Shown here: positions 17,475 through 28,933 of the stretch, one piece after another
How the letters are laid out: each line of letters opens with the position of its first letter
How positions within the stretch are numbered: the first letter of the stretch is position 1
Assembly: GCF_023715405.1 (NCBI RefSeq)
Contig: NZ_JAMBOC010000001.1
Coordinates: forward strand, 496,001 to 560,000
Length of the DNA stretch: 64,000 nt
Direction: 5' to 3'
DNA from: Solibacillus isronensis
GTDB taxonomy: Bacteria; Bacillota; Bacilli; Bacillales_A; Planococcaceae
The notes under the pieces: generated by a model
Seen by the model: the letters and a program-made list of their open reading frames with translations, nothing else
Database searches by the model: none
What the model was told of the DNA's origin: nothing
Position numbers and translations under genes: made by a program

Positions 17475-18242
17475 ATGCAAAGAAAAAAATGGAAAAGAAT
17501 TGCTTTTATTTTATTTTTAGTCCTTTTATTTATATTTGCAGCTATGTATGTTTTCAATAGTCTTGGTGAAGCAAAAGGACGGGACTATTATGAAGAAACA
17601 GGACAGATTATTTGGGATATTGAAACGGATGAAAAGGTAGTGGCCCTGACATTTGATGATGGGCCGCATCCGAAATATACCGGTCAAATACTCGATTTAC
17701 TTGAACAATATGAGGCGAAGGGAACGTTTTTTATCGTGGGGCAATTGGCTGAAAAAAGCCCCGAACTCGTTTTGCGGATGCATGAAAGTGGACATGAGAT
17801 CGCCAATCATACGTACACACATCCTTTTACAAAATCAGTTTCACCCATTATAGAAGAGGTTAATCAAACATCCGATACAATTTTCAGCATAACAGGGGTG
17901 AAACCAAATTTATTCCGACCGGTTGAAGGTTATTATACAGATGAACTCGTTAAAGAATCCGTCAAAAATGGCTATAAGATTGTTATGTGGTCATGGCATC
18001 AGGATACAGAAGACTGGAAAGATCCAGGTGTAAATAAAATAGTAAATACGGTATTGAACGGTCTTGGAAATGGAAATGTTGTTTTGTTCCATGACGGAGG
18101 AGGCAATCGTGAACAGACGGTTCAAGCGTTGGAGAAAATTTTGCCTGAACTAAAAAAACAAGGCTACCGATTTATCACAATTTCACAAATGATCCGATTA
18201 CAAAATGATACGAAACAACATATCGTAGAGGAGGGGAAATGA
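17475..18242 (+). CDS. Membrane-anchored polysaccharide deacetylase
   Basis: 255 residues. An N-terminal membrane anchor (about 8-28) is followed by a NodB-type carbohydrate esterase 4 domain. Motif 1 is TFDDGP (Asp61 base, Asp62 metal), motif 2 HTYTH (His112 and His116 metal ligands), then FRPVEGYY and the late motif LFHDGG. It should remove acetyl groups from peptidoglycan or another cell-wall glycan outside the membrane. It overlaps the start of the LytH-like gene, so the two form an operon. PdaA/PdaB-type sporulation roles are possible but not shown. Confidence 0.88.
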   Translation: MQRKKWKRIAFILFLVLLFIFAAMYVFNSLGEAKGRDYYEETGQIIWDIETDEKVVALTFDDGPHPKYTGQILDLLEQYEAKGTFFIVGQLAEKSPELVLRMHESGHEIANHTYTHPFTKSVSPIIEEVNQTSDTIFSITGVKPNLFRPVEGYYTDELVKESVKNGYKIVMWSWHQDTEDWKDPGVNKIVNTVLNGLGNGNVVLFHDGGGNREQTVQALEKILPELKKQGYRFITISQMIRLQNDTKQHIVEEGK

Positions 18243-19243
18243 TGAAATACCGTATTGCATTGATGATGTCGGCCATTTTTATCTTAGGATTTATGCCGGT
18301 TGCCGATGCTTCTTCTGAAGAGGACACCACCTTGACAAAAGAACAGCTAATGCAAAAAAGGATGGACTACTATATTCAGCATGAAAATATATTATTGCCC
18401 TGGTATTATTTAGCTGCCGTCGATCAGTTTGAACGTAATATTCAGGAAGTGCGAAAGGATATACCAAAACGGGAAAGTGTCATTGCCATTCAATTTTCGG
18501 ATGAATTTTGGTCCGGTATTTTAAATCCGGCGGGCGATGATACATCCCCGTTTTCAATTGCTTATTTTCATGGAAGTGGTATGGATGGAAATGGAGATGG
18601 GGTGGCAGACCGATCCGATGATAGGGATGTGTTGTTTACATTAGCAAAATATTTAAGACAGTATGGCTATGGTGAGGATAATTTTAAGTTGGCATTATGG
18701 GACTATTATAAAAATGAACTATCAGTGAATCAAATACTTGTTATTGCAAAATTATATGAGAAATTCGGAACAATCAATTTAGATAATCATACATTTCCGC
18801 TAGCAACTTATGCCGATTACAGCTATAGAGGGACATGGGGAGCGAATCGCGGATGGGGTGGCCGAAGAATTCATGAAGGAACAGACATTTTTGCTCCGTA
18901 CAACACACCGGTCTATTCAACGTCATACGGTGTAATTGAAGTGATGGGCTGGAATCAGTTTGGTGGCTGGCGTGTCGGTATTCGTGATAACCATAACTCG
19001 TATCATTATTATGCACACCTCGCTTATTTCCAAAAAGGACTCAAAGAAGGCGATATTGTCGAGGCAGGACAAATTATCGGCTATGTTGGAAGCACAGGGT
19101 ACGGAAAAGAAGGAACAGCTGGAAAATTCCCTCCACATCTCCATTATGGAATTTATAAATTTAATGGTCGTACAGAGTGGGCATTTGATCCATATCCAGC
19201 CTTGGCAAGATGGGAAAAAGAAGCAAAGCAAAGAAAACAATAA
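18239..19243 (+). CDS. lytH: LytH-like M23 peptidase (L-Ala-D-Glu endopeptidase type)
   Basis: About 334 residues with a signal peptide (cleavage near VADA) and a C-terminal LytM/M23 domain. Zinc ligands are intact: HEGTD (His212, Asp216) and HLH (His300, His302), with His260 nearby. The N-terminal half (WYYLAAVDQFERNI, NGDGVADRSDDRDVL) resembles B. subtilis LytH/YunA, a sporulation endopeptidase that trims spore cortex stem peptides between L-Ala and D-Glu. Adjacent ATGs occur at 18239 and 18242; the GAGGGG site favours the second. It is translationally coupled to the deacetylase, suggesting joint remodelling of cortex or wall peptidoglycan. Confidence 0.82.
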   Translation: MMKYRIALMMSAIFILGFMPVADASSEEDTTLTKEQLMQKRMDYYIQHENILLPWYYLAAVDQFERNIQEVRKDIPKRESVIAIQFSDEFWSGILNPAGDDTSPFSIAYFHGSGMDGNGDGVADRSDDRDVLFTLAKYLRQYGYGEDNFKLALWDYYKNELSVNQILVIAKLYEKFGTINLDNHTFPLATYADYSYRGTWGANRGWGGRRIHEGTDIFAPYNTPVYSTSYGVIEVMGWNQFGGWRVGIRDNHNSYHYYAHLAYFQKGLKEGDIVEAGQIIGYVGSTGYGKEGTAGKFPPHLHYGIYKFNGRTEWAFDPYPALARWEKEAKQRKQ

Positions 19244-19319
19244 AGATGGATTCCATTCTCGCTGTCTATAAAAGTGACGGTATCCCATATTCAATATACA
19301 TGGACGTTTAGTGGCATTG

Positions 19320-19335
19320 CTTCTGTTAACAGAAG
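19320..19335. promoter_or_regulatory. 16-bp palindrome, possible operator
   Basis: Perfect palindrome CTTCTGTTAACAGAAG about 54 bases before the VanW-like start. It shares the TGTTAACA core and the distance to the start codon with the palindrome at 14053-14068. Confidence 0.4.
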
Positions 19336-19389
19336 TTGAATTTCTGAATAAGCTATGAGATCTTTGCTTTTATAGATAGGGGAAATAAA

Positions 19390-20385
19390 ATGAAAAAAAA
19401 CTTCATTTATTTAGTACTAATCGGTCTTTGTTTACTTACAGGGTGTGAAAAAGCGTCGTATTCTGGTGATTCAGTAACCGGTGAAGAACAGCAAATTGAA
19501 GCTTCAACTACCGCACCGTTGCCTGAAAGTGAAGCGATTGTCGGAGAATATCCGCTTATCTATCCAGCTGTCATTACATTGATCGATCCGAGAACAATGG
19601 AAATCGTGAAGTCGTTCACACCACAATTATTAGGTTACGGTACGGATGGCGAACTGTACAAAGCTAACGTAAAAAAAATAGCGAGAGATTTAGCCAGAGG
19701 GACTAAAGAAAGGACCGGCTATGATCAGATAATGGTGCTTCATAAAGTCGGGGAGAACGGGGACGTTATTGTTGAAGGAAATCCAGGTATCGTATTAAAA
19801 GAAAGTGAATTGGTCGACAAAATATTAACAGCTTCACCAAAAGGAGATCATATTTTTTTACCGCTGTATATATTGGAAACTGATCTGGATATAGACATAC
19901 CTTCCTTAGATGATGTGACCGTTGCATCGTTTACGACTTATTTTAATGGGGCACAAAGCGGAAGAAGTGAAAATATCGAGCTTTCCTCAAATGCCATCCA
20001 TAATATATTAGTTGGGGATGGAGATTATTTTTCCTTTAACACAATGGTTGGAGAGCGAACGATGGAAAAAGGTTATCAACCGGCACCTGAAATTATTAAT
20101 AAGGAGCTTGTAATGGGGATTGGTGGTGGAATTTGCCAAACGTCCTCTACATTATTTAATGCCGTCGACCAGTTAGGAATTCGCATTACAGAAAGGCATC
20201 ACCATTCATTGAACATCGGTTATGTCCCGACAGGCAGGGATGCGACGGTTTCTTACGGATCGCTCGATTTCAAGTTTCAAAATACGAGCGGGGCTCCGTT
20301 TTTAATTAAATCGTATTACAGTAAGGGTGCTCTGACAATTGCTATCACAACATCGCATCAATATAAAGAAATATTTAAAAAGTAA
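19390..20385 (+). CDS. VanW family lipoprotein
   Basis: 331 residues. The N-terminus is a lipoprotein signal (LTGC lipobox, Cys about residue 19). The C-terminal half is a VanW/YoaR-type domain: ASFTTYFNG...NI start, GDYFSFNTMVGERT, GIGGGICQTSSTLFNA and ERHHHSLNIGYVPTGRDATV. The N-terminal half fits the YoaR-type extension. The biochemical role of VanW proteins is unknown; they are often found with peptidoglycan enzymes, as here. An AUAGGGGAAA ribosome-binding site precedes the ATG. Confidence 0.85.
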   Translation: MKKNFIYLVLIGLCLLTGCEKASYSGDSVTGEEQQIEASTTAPLPESEAIVGEYPLIYPAVITLIDPRTMEIVKSFTPQLLGYGTDGELYKANVKKIARDLARGTKERTGYDQIMVLHKVGENGDVIVEGNPGIVLKESELVDKILTASPKGDHIFLPLYILETDLDIDIPSLDDVTVASFTTYFNGAQSGRSENIELSSNAIHNILVGDGDYFSFNTMVGERTMEKGYQPAPEIINKELVMGIGGGICQTSSTLFNAVDQLGIRITERHHHSLNIGYVPTGRDATVSYGSLDFKFQNTSGAPFLIKSYYSKGALTIAITTSHQYKEIFKK

Positions 20386-20420
20386 TGAAATGCTGCTCTT
20401 TACACATAAGGGCGGTTTTT

Positions 20421-20765
20421 TTATTTTATTGGTGTGCCTTGGTGAAAGAACATCCGCCATGTCCCGTTTTCATTGCGCCAAAGGGAACTCCGGTTTTGAC
20501 TGTTGCCATTCGTGCGATTTGTAGTAACGAATCGGGTTTGCACAAGCTGCTCTGCAATGGGAATTGCCTGGAAATTCGTAACTGTAAATAAACATTCTTC
20601 AATACCTTGATCTGTTAATTCATTCAGTAGGAAAGGTTTCTCCATAATGCCTCCGGATGATCCGTATTCTATAAAATCCTCACTCAAAAGGCTGATAAAG
20701 TCCTCCTTTTTGTAATACATAAGTTGTTGTTCTAAAAGCAGAAATTGTTTGTTAAGTTCAGTCAT
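20421..20765 (-). CDS. DUF4440/SnoaL-like small protein
   Basis: 114 residues, alpha+beta, resembling DUF4440/NTF2-like proteins (N-terminal helix ELNKQFLLLEQQLM, then LLSEDFIEYGSSG, and C-terminal RSSLWRNENGTWRMFFHQGTP). A longer frame extends to 21029, but the ATG at 20765 has a GGAGGG site 7 bases upstream on the minus strand and lies outside the neighbouring mscS gene. Function is unknown. It converges on the vanW-like gene and diverges from mscS. Confidence 0.75.
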   Translation of the reverse strand: MTELNKQFLLLEQQLMYYKKEDFISLLSEDFIEYGSSGGIMEKPFLLNELTDQGIEECLFTVTNFQAIPIAEQLVQTRFVTTNRTNGNSQNRSSLWRNENGTWRMFFHQGTPIK

Positions 20766-20880
20766 AAATAACCCTCCATTCGAATTGACTATCAGTGGAA
20801 CGATTTTCGATGTAAATCGTTTCTTTACATGGTATGATTTTGTCTTGTAGTTGTAAAGAAGGTTTAAGAAGGTGATTGTT

Positions 20881-21954
20881 ATGTGGGAATCGATAAAATG
20901 GTTAATTCCGTCTGTTACCGCACCGACTGTAGCAGATGGTCTGGCGGCTGCTGCAATAATTGTCGTTGGTTTACTCGGCATTCGATTCATGATCCGGCCG
21001 CTGCTATTCAAAATCGCGGATTTGTTCAATAAAAAAAATCATCCGGTTTTGGGTGACATTACTAAAAGTGTATATCCATCAATACGTAATGCCATTATTT
21101 TCAGCCTGATTGTGATGGCCGCATCCCTATTAGTGGAAGTATGGCTATTTGATAATGCGAAACTCGGTATTTATATCGATTCAGTGTATGTATTTTTTGC
21201 GTTTAAAGCGCTGTATGATGTACTCGGTTTTTATTTAAAAAATCCGCACCGTTTTGAAACAGGGAAAGATCAGGATATTTTAACACCGTTTTTTTTAAGG
21301 ATGAGTAAAGTTGCGGTTATGGTAATTGCCATGTTTACAATTGCGTCACTGTGGAACTTTAATTTAAACGGGTTTTTAACTGCGATTGGATTAACTGGTG
21401 TTGCGCTTGCATTTGGTATTCGTGATACGCTCGCACATATATTCGGCGGGATGAGTGTTGCTTTGGATAAACCATTCCAGATCGGGGATTGGGTTATGTC
21501 GAGTGACGAAAAAATCGACGGGACGATACAGGATATTAATTTGCGCAGTACGGTCATTCAAACATCCGATAAAGGGACTGTATATGTACCAAACTCGTAT
21601 TTGGTCAATCGACCGATTTACAATTTGTCGAATCGGACAGAAAGAAAAGTGGAGCATTTCCTGCATATTTCTAATGAAAATAATGAGGGAAGTATTGTGA
21701 AATTTATGGAATCGGTACGTGAGCAAATTTCATTACATCCCAAAATCTCGAAAAAAATCATTCATGTGGCGATGGATGAGCTGATGCCGACAAGTTGTCG
21801 TATTCTCATCCGATACTTTGTCGAGACGAATGATACAGGTATTATGCTTCAAGTGCGTCAGGAAATATTATTTGTAGCAAAACATTACTGTGAAGTGTAT
21901 GACATTAAATTAGTTGATCCGAATGACGGACAGTATGCATGGAATAATGGATAA
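20881..21954 (+). CDS. MscS-family mechanosensitive ion channel
   Basis: About 357 residues with four N-terminal hydrophobic segments and a canonical MscS pore/beta domain: a Gly/Ala-rich pore helix (LTAIGLTGVALAFGIRDTLAHIFGG), then DKPFQIGDWV, GTIQDINLRSTVIQTSDKGTVYVPNS and a C-terminal cytoplasmic domain. It releases solutes on hypoosmotic shock. The ATG at 20881 has an AAGGTG site 6 bases upstream; the GTG at 20872 is part of that site. Confidence 0.9.
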   Translation: MWESIKWLIPSVTAPTVADGLAAAAIIVVGLLGIRFMIRPLLFKIADLFNKKNHPVLGDITKSVYPSIRNAIIFSLIVMAASLLVEVWLFDNAKLGIYIDSVYVFFAFKALYDVLGFYLKNPHRFETGKDQDILTPFFLRMSKVAVMVIAMFTIASLWNFNLNGFLTAIGLTGVALAFGIRDTLAHIFGGMSVALDKPFQIGDWVMSSDEKIDGTIQDINLRSTVIQTSDKGTVYVPNSYLVNRPIYNLSNRTERKVEHFLHISNENNEGSIVKFMESVREQISLHPKISKKIIHVAMDELMPTSCRILIRYFVETNDTGIMLQVRQEILFVAKHYCEVYDIKLVDPNDGQYAWNNG

Positions 21955-22086
21955 CCAGTGCCAAATTTAGAAAATGTGGCGTAACGGTTCTACATCCAGT
22001 CTATAATTGTAGTATACTGAACATAAGGATTTAAAGTAACAAGCGTTAGAAATCCATTAGTTTACATAAGAGAGGATGTATCGCAA

Positions 22087-22491
22087 ATGGCTGAGAAACA
22101 ACAAGTAGCATTCGTACAACCAACACCGGTTGGTAAAGAAGAATTAGGGAAGATTGAAGTCGCGCCAGAAGTAATTGAAGTTATCGCAGGTATCGCTGCA
22201 ACAGAAGTGGAAGGAATCGCAGCAACACGCGGAAATTTCGCATCAGGTGTTGCCGAGCGTTTCGGTAAAAAAGTCCATTCGAAAGGCATCAAGTCAGCGA
22301 TGTCTGAAGAAGGCAATATTGTCATTGATGTATTCTGCACTGTAAAATATGGTTATGCCATTCCTAAAGTGGCGAAAGAAGTGCAAACAACGATTCGACA
22401 AGCCATTTTAAATATGACAGCCATCGAAACAAGCGAAGTGAACATCCACATTACAGGGATCCAGTTCGAAACTTCAAAAGACGCAGAATAA
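22087..22491 (+). CDS. yqhY: Asp23/Gls24 family protein YqhY
   Basis: 134 residues of the Asp23 (alkaline shock) family: GKIEVAPEVIEVIAGIAATEVEGIA, a central variable part, and the ending VQTTIRQAILNMTAIETSEVNIHITGI. In B. subtilis yqhY belongs to the accB-accC-yqhY operon and influences acetyl-CoA carboxylase activity. Here it has been separated from accC by about 8 kb and has its own upstream region and terminator. A GAGAGGATG site precedes the ATG. Confidence 0.9.
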   Translation: MAEKQQVAFVQPTPVGKEELGKIEVAPEVIEVIAGIAATEVEGIAATRGNFASGVAERFGKKVHSKGIKSAMSEEGNIVIDVFCTVKYGYAIPKVAKEVQTTIRQAILNMTAIETSEVNIHITGIQFETSKDAE

Positions 22492-22504
22492 TCGTATAAA
22501 CATG

Positions 22505-22541
22505 AACCGAGCTCAATTAAATTGAGGCTCGGTTTTTTTTT
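22505..22541 (+). terminator. Intrinsic terminator between yqhY and glpD
   Basis: AACCGAG-CTCAATT with AATTGAG-GCTCGGTT followed by nine T. It ends yqhY. Lying about 125 bases before glpD, it could conceivably also act as a GlpP-type antitermination site, but no glpP gene is present nearby. Confidence 0.85.
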
Positions 22542-22665
22542 CGTCCCCTAAAGAGCTAAGGCTTTAATTTAAAATGTTTTTTCATATTTTTGTGAATTTT
22601 AGGATATGAACAAGGTGAAAATAGGGTATAGATTTAAAGCTTCATTTGGTAAGGAGGAAAACGGT

Positions 22666-24306
22666 ATGGGAAACTTTTCTGCAAATGCAAGAGAGCGACT
22701 GAAAAAAACATTTATAGAAGACACCTTTGATCTATTTGTTATTGGTGGGGGTATTACAGGTGCAGGGATTGCACTTGATGCAGCAACACGAGGGCTGAAA
22801 GTAGGGTTGGCAGAAATGCAGGACTTTGCGGAAGGAACGAGTAGCCGATCGACAAAACTTGTGCACGGCGGCCTGCGATACTTAAAACAATTCGAAATAA
22901 AAGAGGTTGCAGAGCTTGGTCGAGAGCGGGCAATTGTTTATGAAAACGGACCACATGTAACAACACCTGTATGGATGTTGCTTCCCTTCCATAAAGGAGG
23001 GACATTTGGTTCGTTTTCGACAGCGCTTGGATTGAAAGTATACGACATTTTAGCGAATGTCAAAAAGGATGAACGACGTTTTATGCTTTCTGCAGATGAA
23101 ACGATTGCCCGTGAACCACTTATTAAAAAGGACGGTCTACTCGGTGGCGGCGTTTATGTCGAATATCGTACAGACGATGCGCGACTGACAATTGAAGTAA
23201 TGAAGGCAGCTGTTGCCAACGGGGCAATCGCAATGAATCACTTGAAAGTTGTCGGTATTGAAGCAAATAACGTGGCCTTTTCTAAAGTGACAGTGGAAGA
23301 TCAACTCACTGGCGAACAATATGAAATTCGAGCAAAGAAAGTCGTCAATGCGGCAGGACCATGGGTTGATGATGTACGAAAATTAGATGGGGAACTTAAT
23401 AATAAACATCTTATTTTATCAAAAGGTGTGCATCTCGTTTTCGACGAGGATGATTTCCCGCTGCAGCAGGCGATCTATTTTGATACCGAAAAAGATGGAC
23501 GTATGATTTTTGCGATTCCGCGGGATGGCAAAGCATATGTAGGAACAACAGATACATTTTATGAAGGGGATCCTGCAGACCTAAAAGTAACAAAAGAGGA
23601 TCGACAATATATTATGGATGCGATTCATTATATGTTCCCTCAACTGCAGCTGACAGAAGATAAAATCGAATCGGCATGGGCAGGGGTAAGACCGCTTATC
23701 CACGAAGAAGGTAAGGGACCGTCGGAAATTTCACGTAAAGATGAAATTTGGCAATCGGAAAGTGGACTGATAACGATTGCAGGAGGAAAGCTGACAGGCT
23801 ATCGTAAAATGGCGGAAAAAATTGTCGATCTTGTCGTAAAACAATTAAACGACGAATATCAGATGATATACGGCAAATCCATTACAAAAAATCTTCCTAT
23901 TTCGGGCGGGGAAACGAGCGGCTCGAAATTTTTTGAATCGTTTGTTGAAAAACGGACGGAGAAAGGCCAGGACCTTGGGTTAACGGAAGAGAAGAGCCGT
24001 TATTTAGCAAAATTCTACGGTACTAATGTTGACAAAGTATTCGATTATATTAAACAGGCAAAAGGGAACTTACCGCCGATCGTTTACGGTCAGCTGTACT
24101 ATGCGATAAACGAGGAAAGTGCATGTACTCCGTCCGACTTTTTCGTACGTCGTACCGGTGCACTACTATTTAATATCCACCTAGTGAAACAATATAAACA
24201 GCTTGTTATTGATGAAATGAGCGACTACCTAAACTGGACAGCAGAAGAAAAGCAGCAGCATACAGACCAACTAGAACAGGAACTATTAGACGTAACAATG
24301 AATTAG
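22666..24306 (+). CDS. glpD: Aerobic glycerol-3-phosphate dehydrogenase
   Basis: 546-residue FAD enzyme that oxidises sn-glycerol-3-phosphate to dihydroxyacetone phosphate and passes electrons to menaquinone at the membrane. The FAD-binding motif [20 protein letters not shown] lies near the N-terminus ([13 protein letters not shown]), followed by [17 protein letters not shown]. The C-terminal part has the helical cap domain. The ATG at 22666 follows AAGGAGG; the upstream start at 22606 has no such site. It is first in a glpD-glpF-glpK operon, a different order from B. subtilis. Confidence 0.95.
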   Translation: MGNFSANARERLKKTFIEDTFDLFVIGGGITGAGIALDAATRGLKVGLAEMQDFAEGTSSRSTKLVHGGLRYLKQFEIKEVAELGRERAIVYENGPHVTTPVWMLLPFHKGGTFGSFSTALGLKVYDILANVKKDERRFMLSADETIAREPLIKKDGLLGGGVYVEYRTDDARLTIEVMKAAVANGAIAMNHLKVVGIEANNVAFSKVTVEDQLTGEQYEIRAKKVVNAAGPWVDDVRKLDGELNNKHLILSKGVHLVFDEDDFPLQQAIYFDTEKDGRMIFAIPRDGKAYVGTTDTFYEGDPADLKVTKEDRQYIMDAIHYMFPQLQLTEDKIESAWAGVRPLIHEEGKGPSEISRKDEIWQSESGLITIAGGKLTGYRKMAEKIVDLVVKQLNDEYQMIYGKSITKNLPISGGETSGSKFFESFVEKRTEKGQDLGLTEEKSRYLAKFYGTNVDKVFDYIKQAKGNLPPIVYGQLYYAINEESACTPSDFFVRRTGALLFNIHLVKQYKQLVIDEMSDYLNWTAEEKQQHTDQLEQELLDVTMN

Positions 24307-24324
24307 TGAAAAGAGGCGAAGGGA

Positions 24325-26624
<2,300 letters not shown>

Positions 26625-26693
26625 TAAAATTTACTAGAAAATAATTGACCTTCAAATCGATCGGCAGCAGCTTCCTATTCTCTATTGGAATTA

Positions 26694-26702
26694 TGCTATA
26701 AT
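26694..26702 (+). promoter_or_regulatory. Extended -10 promoter element
   Basis: TGCTATAAT (TGn extended -10) lies about 33 bases before the 88-residue ORF and downstream of glpK. A clear -35 hexamer is not visible, which extended -10 promoters can do without. Confidence 0.4.
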
Positions 26703-26734
26703 AGGTCATTATCTAGTTGAGGAGTTAAAATGAT

Positions 26735-27001
26735 ATGAGCAAAGATTATATTCGTATAGCAAATGAAGAAGATTTAAATTTGATTAACGCTTACTTTAAG
26801 CAAGCCTTGGCACATTATGAAGAAGTAGGAGAGCTGATGGCGATGCAGGACATCCGTTATTTCCTGGAAAATATGGAGCACTTTCAGTTTTACGTAATAA
26901 AAGAAACGGCTGAACAAATTACGTACCTATTTGAATTCCCGGAATCAGGAAACGATAAGCGCGAAACAGGCACGCTGACGATTCCGTTACAGAATAATTA
27001 A
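26735..27001 (+). CDS. Small hypothetical protein
   Basis: 88 residues, mixed helical and strand pattern (ANEEDLNLINAYFKQALAHYEEVGELMAM), no signal or membrane segment and no family that I can name. A GAGGAG site lies 9 bases before the ATG, and an extended -10 promoter precedes it, so it is likely expressed as a single gene between glpK and nusB. A dispersed repeat copy follows. Confidence 0.7.
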   Translation: MSKDYIRIANEEDLNLINAYFKQALAHYEEVGELMAMQDIRYFLENMEHFQFYVIKETAEQITYLFEFPESGNDKRETGTLTIPLQNN

Positions 27002-27045
27002 TATCACCTTATAATATAAGATGCCTTCAGTAAGTTTTATAACGA

Positions 27046-27128
27046 GTTGATTGGAATGGAGGGGAGGCGACTCCAGCAGGAATAGCGTGACGCCTGCGGA
27101 AAGCGTCCGACCCGCAATGGAAATCAAC
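27046..27128. repeat. Dispersed structured repeat, copy 1 (83 bp)
   Basis: Shortest copy of a family with ends GTTGATTGGAATG and AATGGAAATCAAC (terminal inverted repeat GTTGATT/AATCAAC) and a conserved internal GCGGAAAGCGTCC. Other copies are at 34304, 49156 and 57474. It is intergenic between an ORF and nusB. The rest of 27129-27347 holds only the nusB leader. Confidence 0.85.
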
Positions 27129-27347
27129 TACCTAATATAAAAACCAGGTATTTTATTAACGAAAATAATATAGACGACATGTTGATTTATCTCAAACATG
27201 TCGTTTTTTTATCGCAAATTTCACCATTTTAAGGAAGAATACAAAAATCTCTTTTTGCAGCCAAAAATTTTCTGTCAAACTGTGCGATGCCTTGCAAAAT
27301 ATGCTATGATAACAAGTAATGCTACTTATGAAGGAGAGCTATTATTT

Positions 27348-27734
27348 ATGAAACGAACAGAGGCGCGTCAAAAAGCGTTACAAGCTTTGTTTCAGTTAGA
27401 CAGCACAGAATTAACAATAGAAGAGGCGATTGGCCATGTTCTTGAAGAAGAACAAAAATCAAATGCCTTTTTGGAGCAATTAGTTCGTGGGACAACTGAA
27501 AATCTCGAAGCAATTGATGCAGCGCTAGAAAAAAACCTAGAAAAATGGACGATTAACCGTCTGCCAAAAATTGAAAGAACAATTTTACGTTTAGCTGTAT
27601 ATGAATTATTATACGCAGAAGAAACGCCAAACAAAGTTATTATGAACGAAGCAATCGAGCTTTCCAAAACATTCGGTGACGAGAAATCTAGCAAGTTCGT
27701 CAATGGTGTACTTTCGAAATTTACTGAGCAATAA
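27348..27734 (+). CDS. nusB: Transcription antitermination factor NusB
   Basis: 128 residues, all-helical, with family motifs at the N-terminus (RTEARQKALQALFQLD) and C-terminus (NRLPKIERTILRLAVYELLY, NEAIELSKTFGDEKSSKFVNGVL). It acts with NusE (S10) on boxA RNA in rRNA antitermination. The ATG at 27348 follows AAGGAGAG; the 178-residue extension upstream has no start signal. An extended -10 (TGCTATGAT, about 27301-27309) precedes it. Confidence 0.94.
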   Translation: MKRTEARQKALQALFQLDSTELTIEEAIGHVLEEEQKSNAFLEQLVRGTTENLEAIDAALEKNLEKWTINRLPKIERTILRLAVYELLYAEETPNKVIMNEAIELSKTFGDEKSSKFVNGVLSKFTEQ

Positions 27735-27876
27735 ATCAACAAATGTATTCAATTCTATAAAGATTAATATATCAAGATTTAACTGGTAGGTTGTCAGAAC
27801 AAGCGTCAGTGTTTATTGAAAATACAAGCAGCAGGCAGCCTTTCCGATTGTCGTAATCACTGGAAGGAGCAACAAC

Positions 27877-28740
27877 ATGTCAAGCGTAATTATTAATGGT
27901 AAAGAAATCGGTCAAGAAATTCGAACAGGGGTCGCTACTCGTGTAAAGGCGCTAAAAGAAAAAGGGATCACACCCGGTTTAGCTGTCATTTTAGTAGGAG
28001 ACAATCCCGCATCCAAAACATACGTAGCCAACAAGCAAAAGTCTTGTGAGCAGATTGGGATGTATTCGGAACTTGTCAAACTCCCTGAAGATATTTCAGA
28101 ACAGGCTTTACTTGAAAAAATTCGTGAATTAAACGAACGTGCTTCAATTCACGGTATTCTCGTTCAGCTTCCATTACCGAAACATATCAACGAGGATAAA
28201 GTAATCCAAACGATCTCTCCGGAGAAAGACGTGGATGGATTCTCACCGATTAGTGTAGGGAAAATGATGCTTGGACAGGATACATACTTGCCATGTACTC
28301 CTTATGGGGTTATGAAAATGCTCGAATATGCGGGAATAGATGTTGCAGGAAAGCATGCAGTCATCGTTGGACGCAGCCATATTGTCGGGAAACCGATGGG
28401 ACAACTACTGCTGCAAAAAGACGCAACAGTAACGTATACACATTCTAAAACACCGGATTTACCGTCCTTTACGAAACAGGCGGATATTTTAATCGCTGCT
28501 GTCGGTCGTGCGAACTTTATTACAAGTGAGCATATTAAAGAAGGTGCAGTTGTTATCGATGTAGGGATTAACCGAAATGAAGACAACCGTTTATGCGGTG
28601 ATGTTGATTTTGAAGATGTTCTAGGAATTGCTTCACATATTACACCCGTTCCAGGCGGTGTCGGTCCAATGACGATTACGATGTTACTGGAAAACACAGT
28701 ACAAGCAGCTGAAAAAGAGTTAGAACGTCAAGAGAATTAA
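27877..28740 (+). CDS. folD: Bifunctional methylenetetrahydrofolate dehydrogenase/cyclohydrolase
   Basis: 287-residue cytoplasmic enzyme interconverting 5,10-methylene-, methenyl- and 10-formyl-tetrahydrofolate with NADP. It has the catalytic Tyr/Lys motif SKTYVANKQK, the QLPLPKHI segment, the Rossmann motif VGRSHIVGKP and PVPGGVGPMT. The ATG follows a GGAAGGAGC site. It lies after nusB with 142 bases between, in conserved Bacillus order. Confidence 0.96.
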   Translation: MSSVIINGKEIGQEIRTGVATRVKALKEKGITPGLAVILVGDNPASKTYVANKQKSCEQIGMYSELVKLPEDISEQALLEKIRELNERASIHGILVQLPLPKHINEDKVIQTISPEKDVDGFSPISVGKMMLGQDTYLPCTPYGVMKMLEYAGIDVAGKHAVIVGRSHIVGKPMGQLLLQKDATVTYTHSKTPDLPSFTKQADILIAAVGRANFITSEHIKEGAVVIDVGINRNEDNRLCGDVDFEDVLGIASHITPVPGGVGPMTITMLLENTVQAAEKELERQEN

Positions 28741-28749
28741 TCTAACTTC

Positions 28750-28789
28750 AAAAATCACGATTTTGATGTAGATCAAAATCGTGATTTTT
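28750..28789 (+). terminator. Hairpin terminator after folD
   Basis: Perfect 17-bp inverted repeat (AAAAATCACGATTTTGA and its complement) around a 6-base loop. The trailing T run is only five bases, so termination may be partial. Confidence 0.7.
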
Positions 28790-28933
28790 AGCTTATAGGG
28801 TACAATAAGGAATACTTAAGGATAAATATTTCGCTTATTTTTCCTCTTTATTTAATGATGAACCGGCAATTCTGCCGTTGCATCAAAAATCACTTATACA
28901 AAAAAAGAACTACCGTAAAGGAGCAATACGTTT

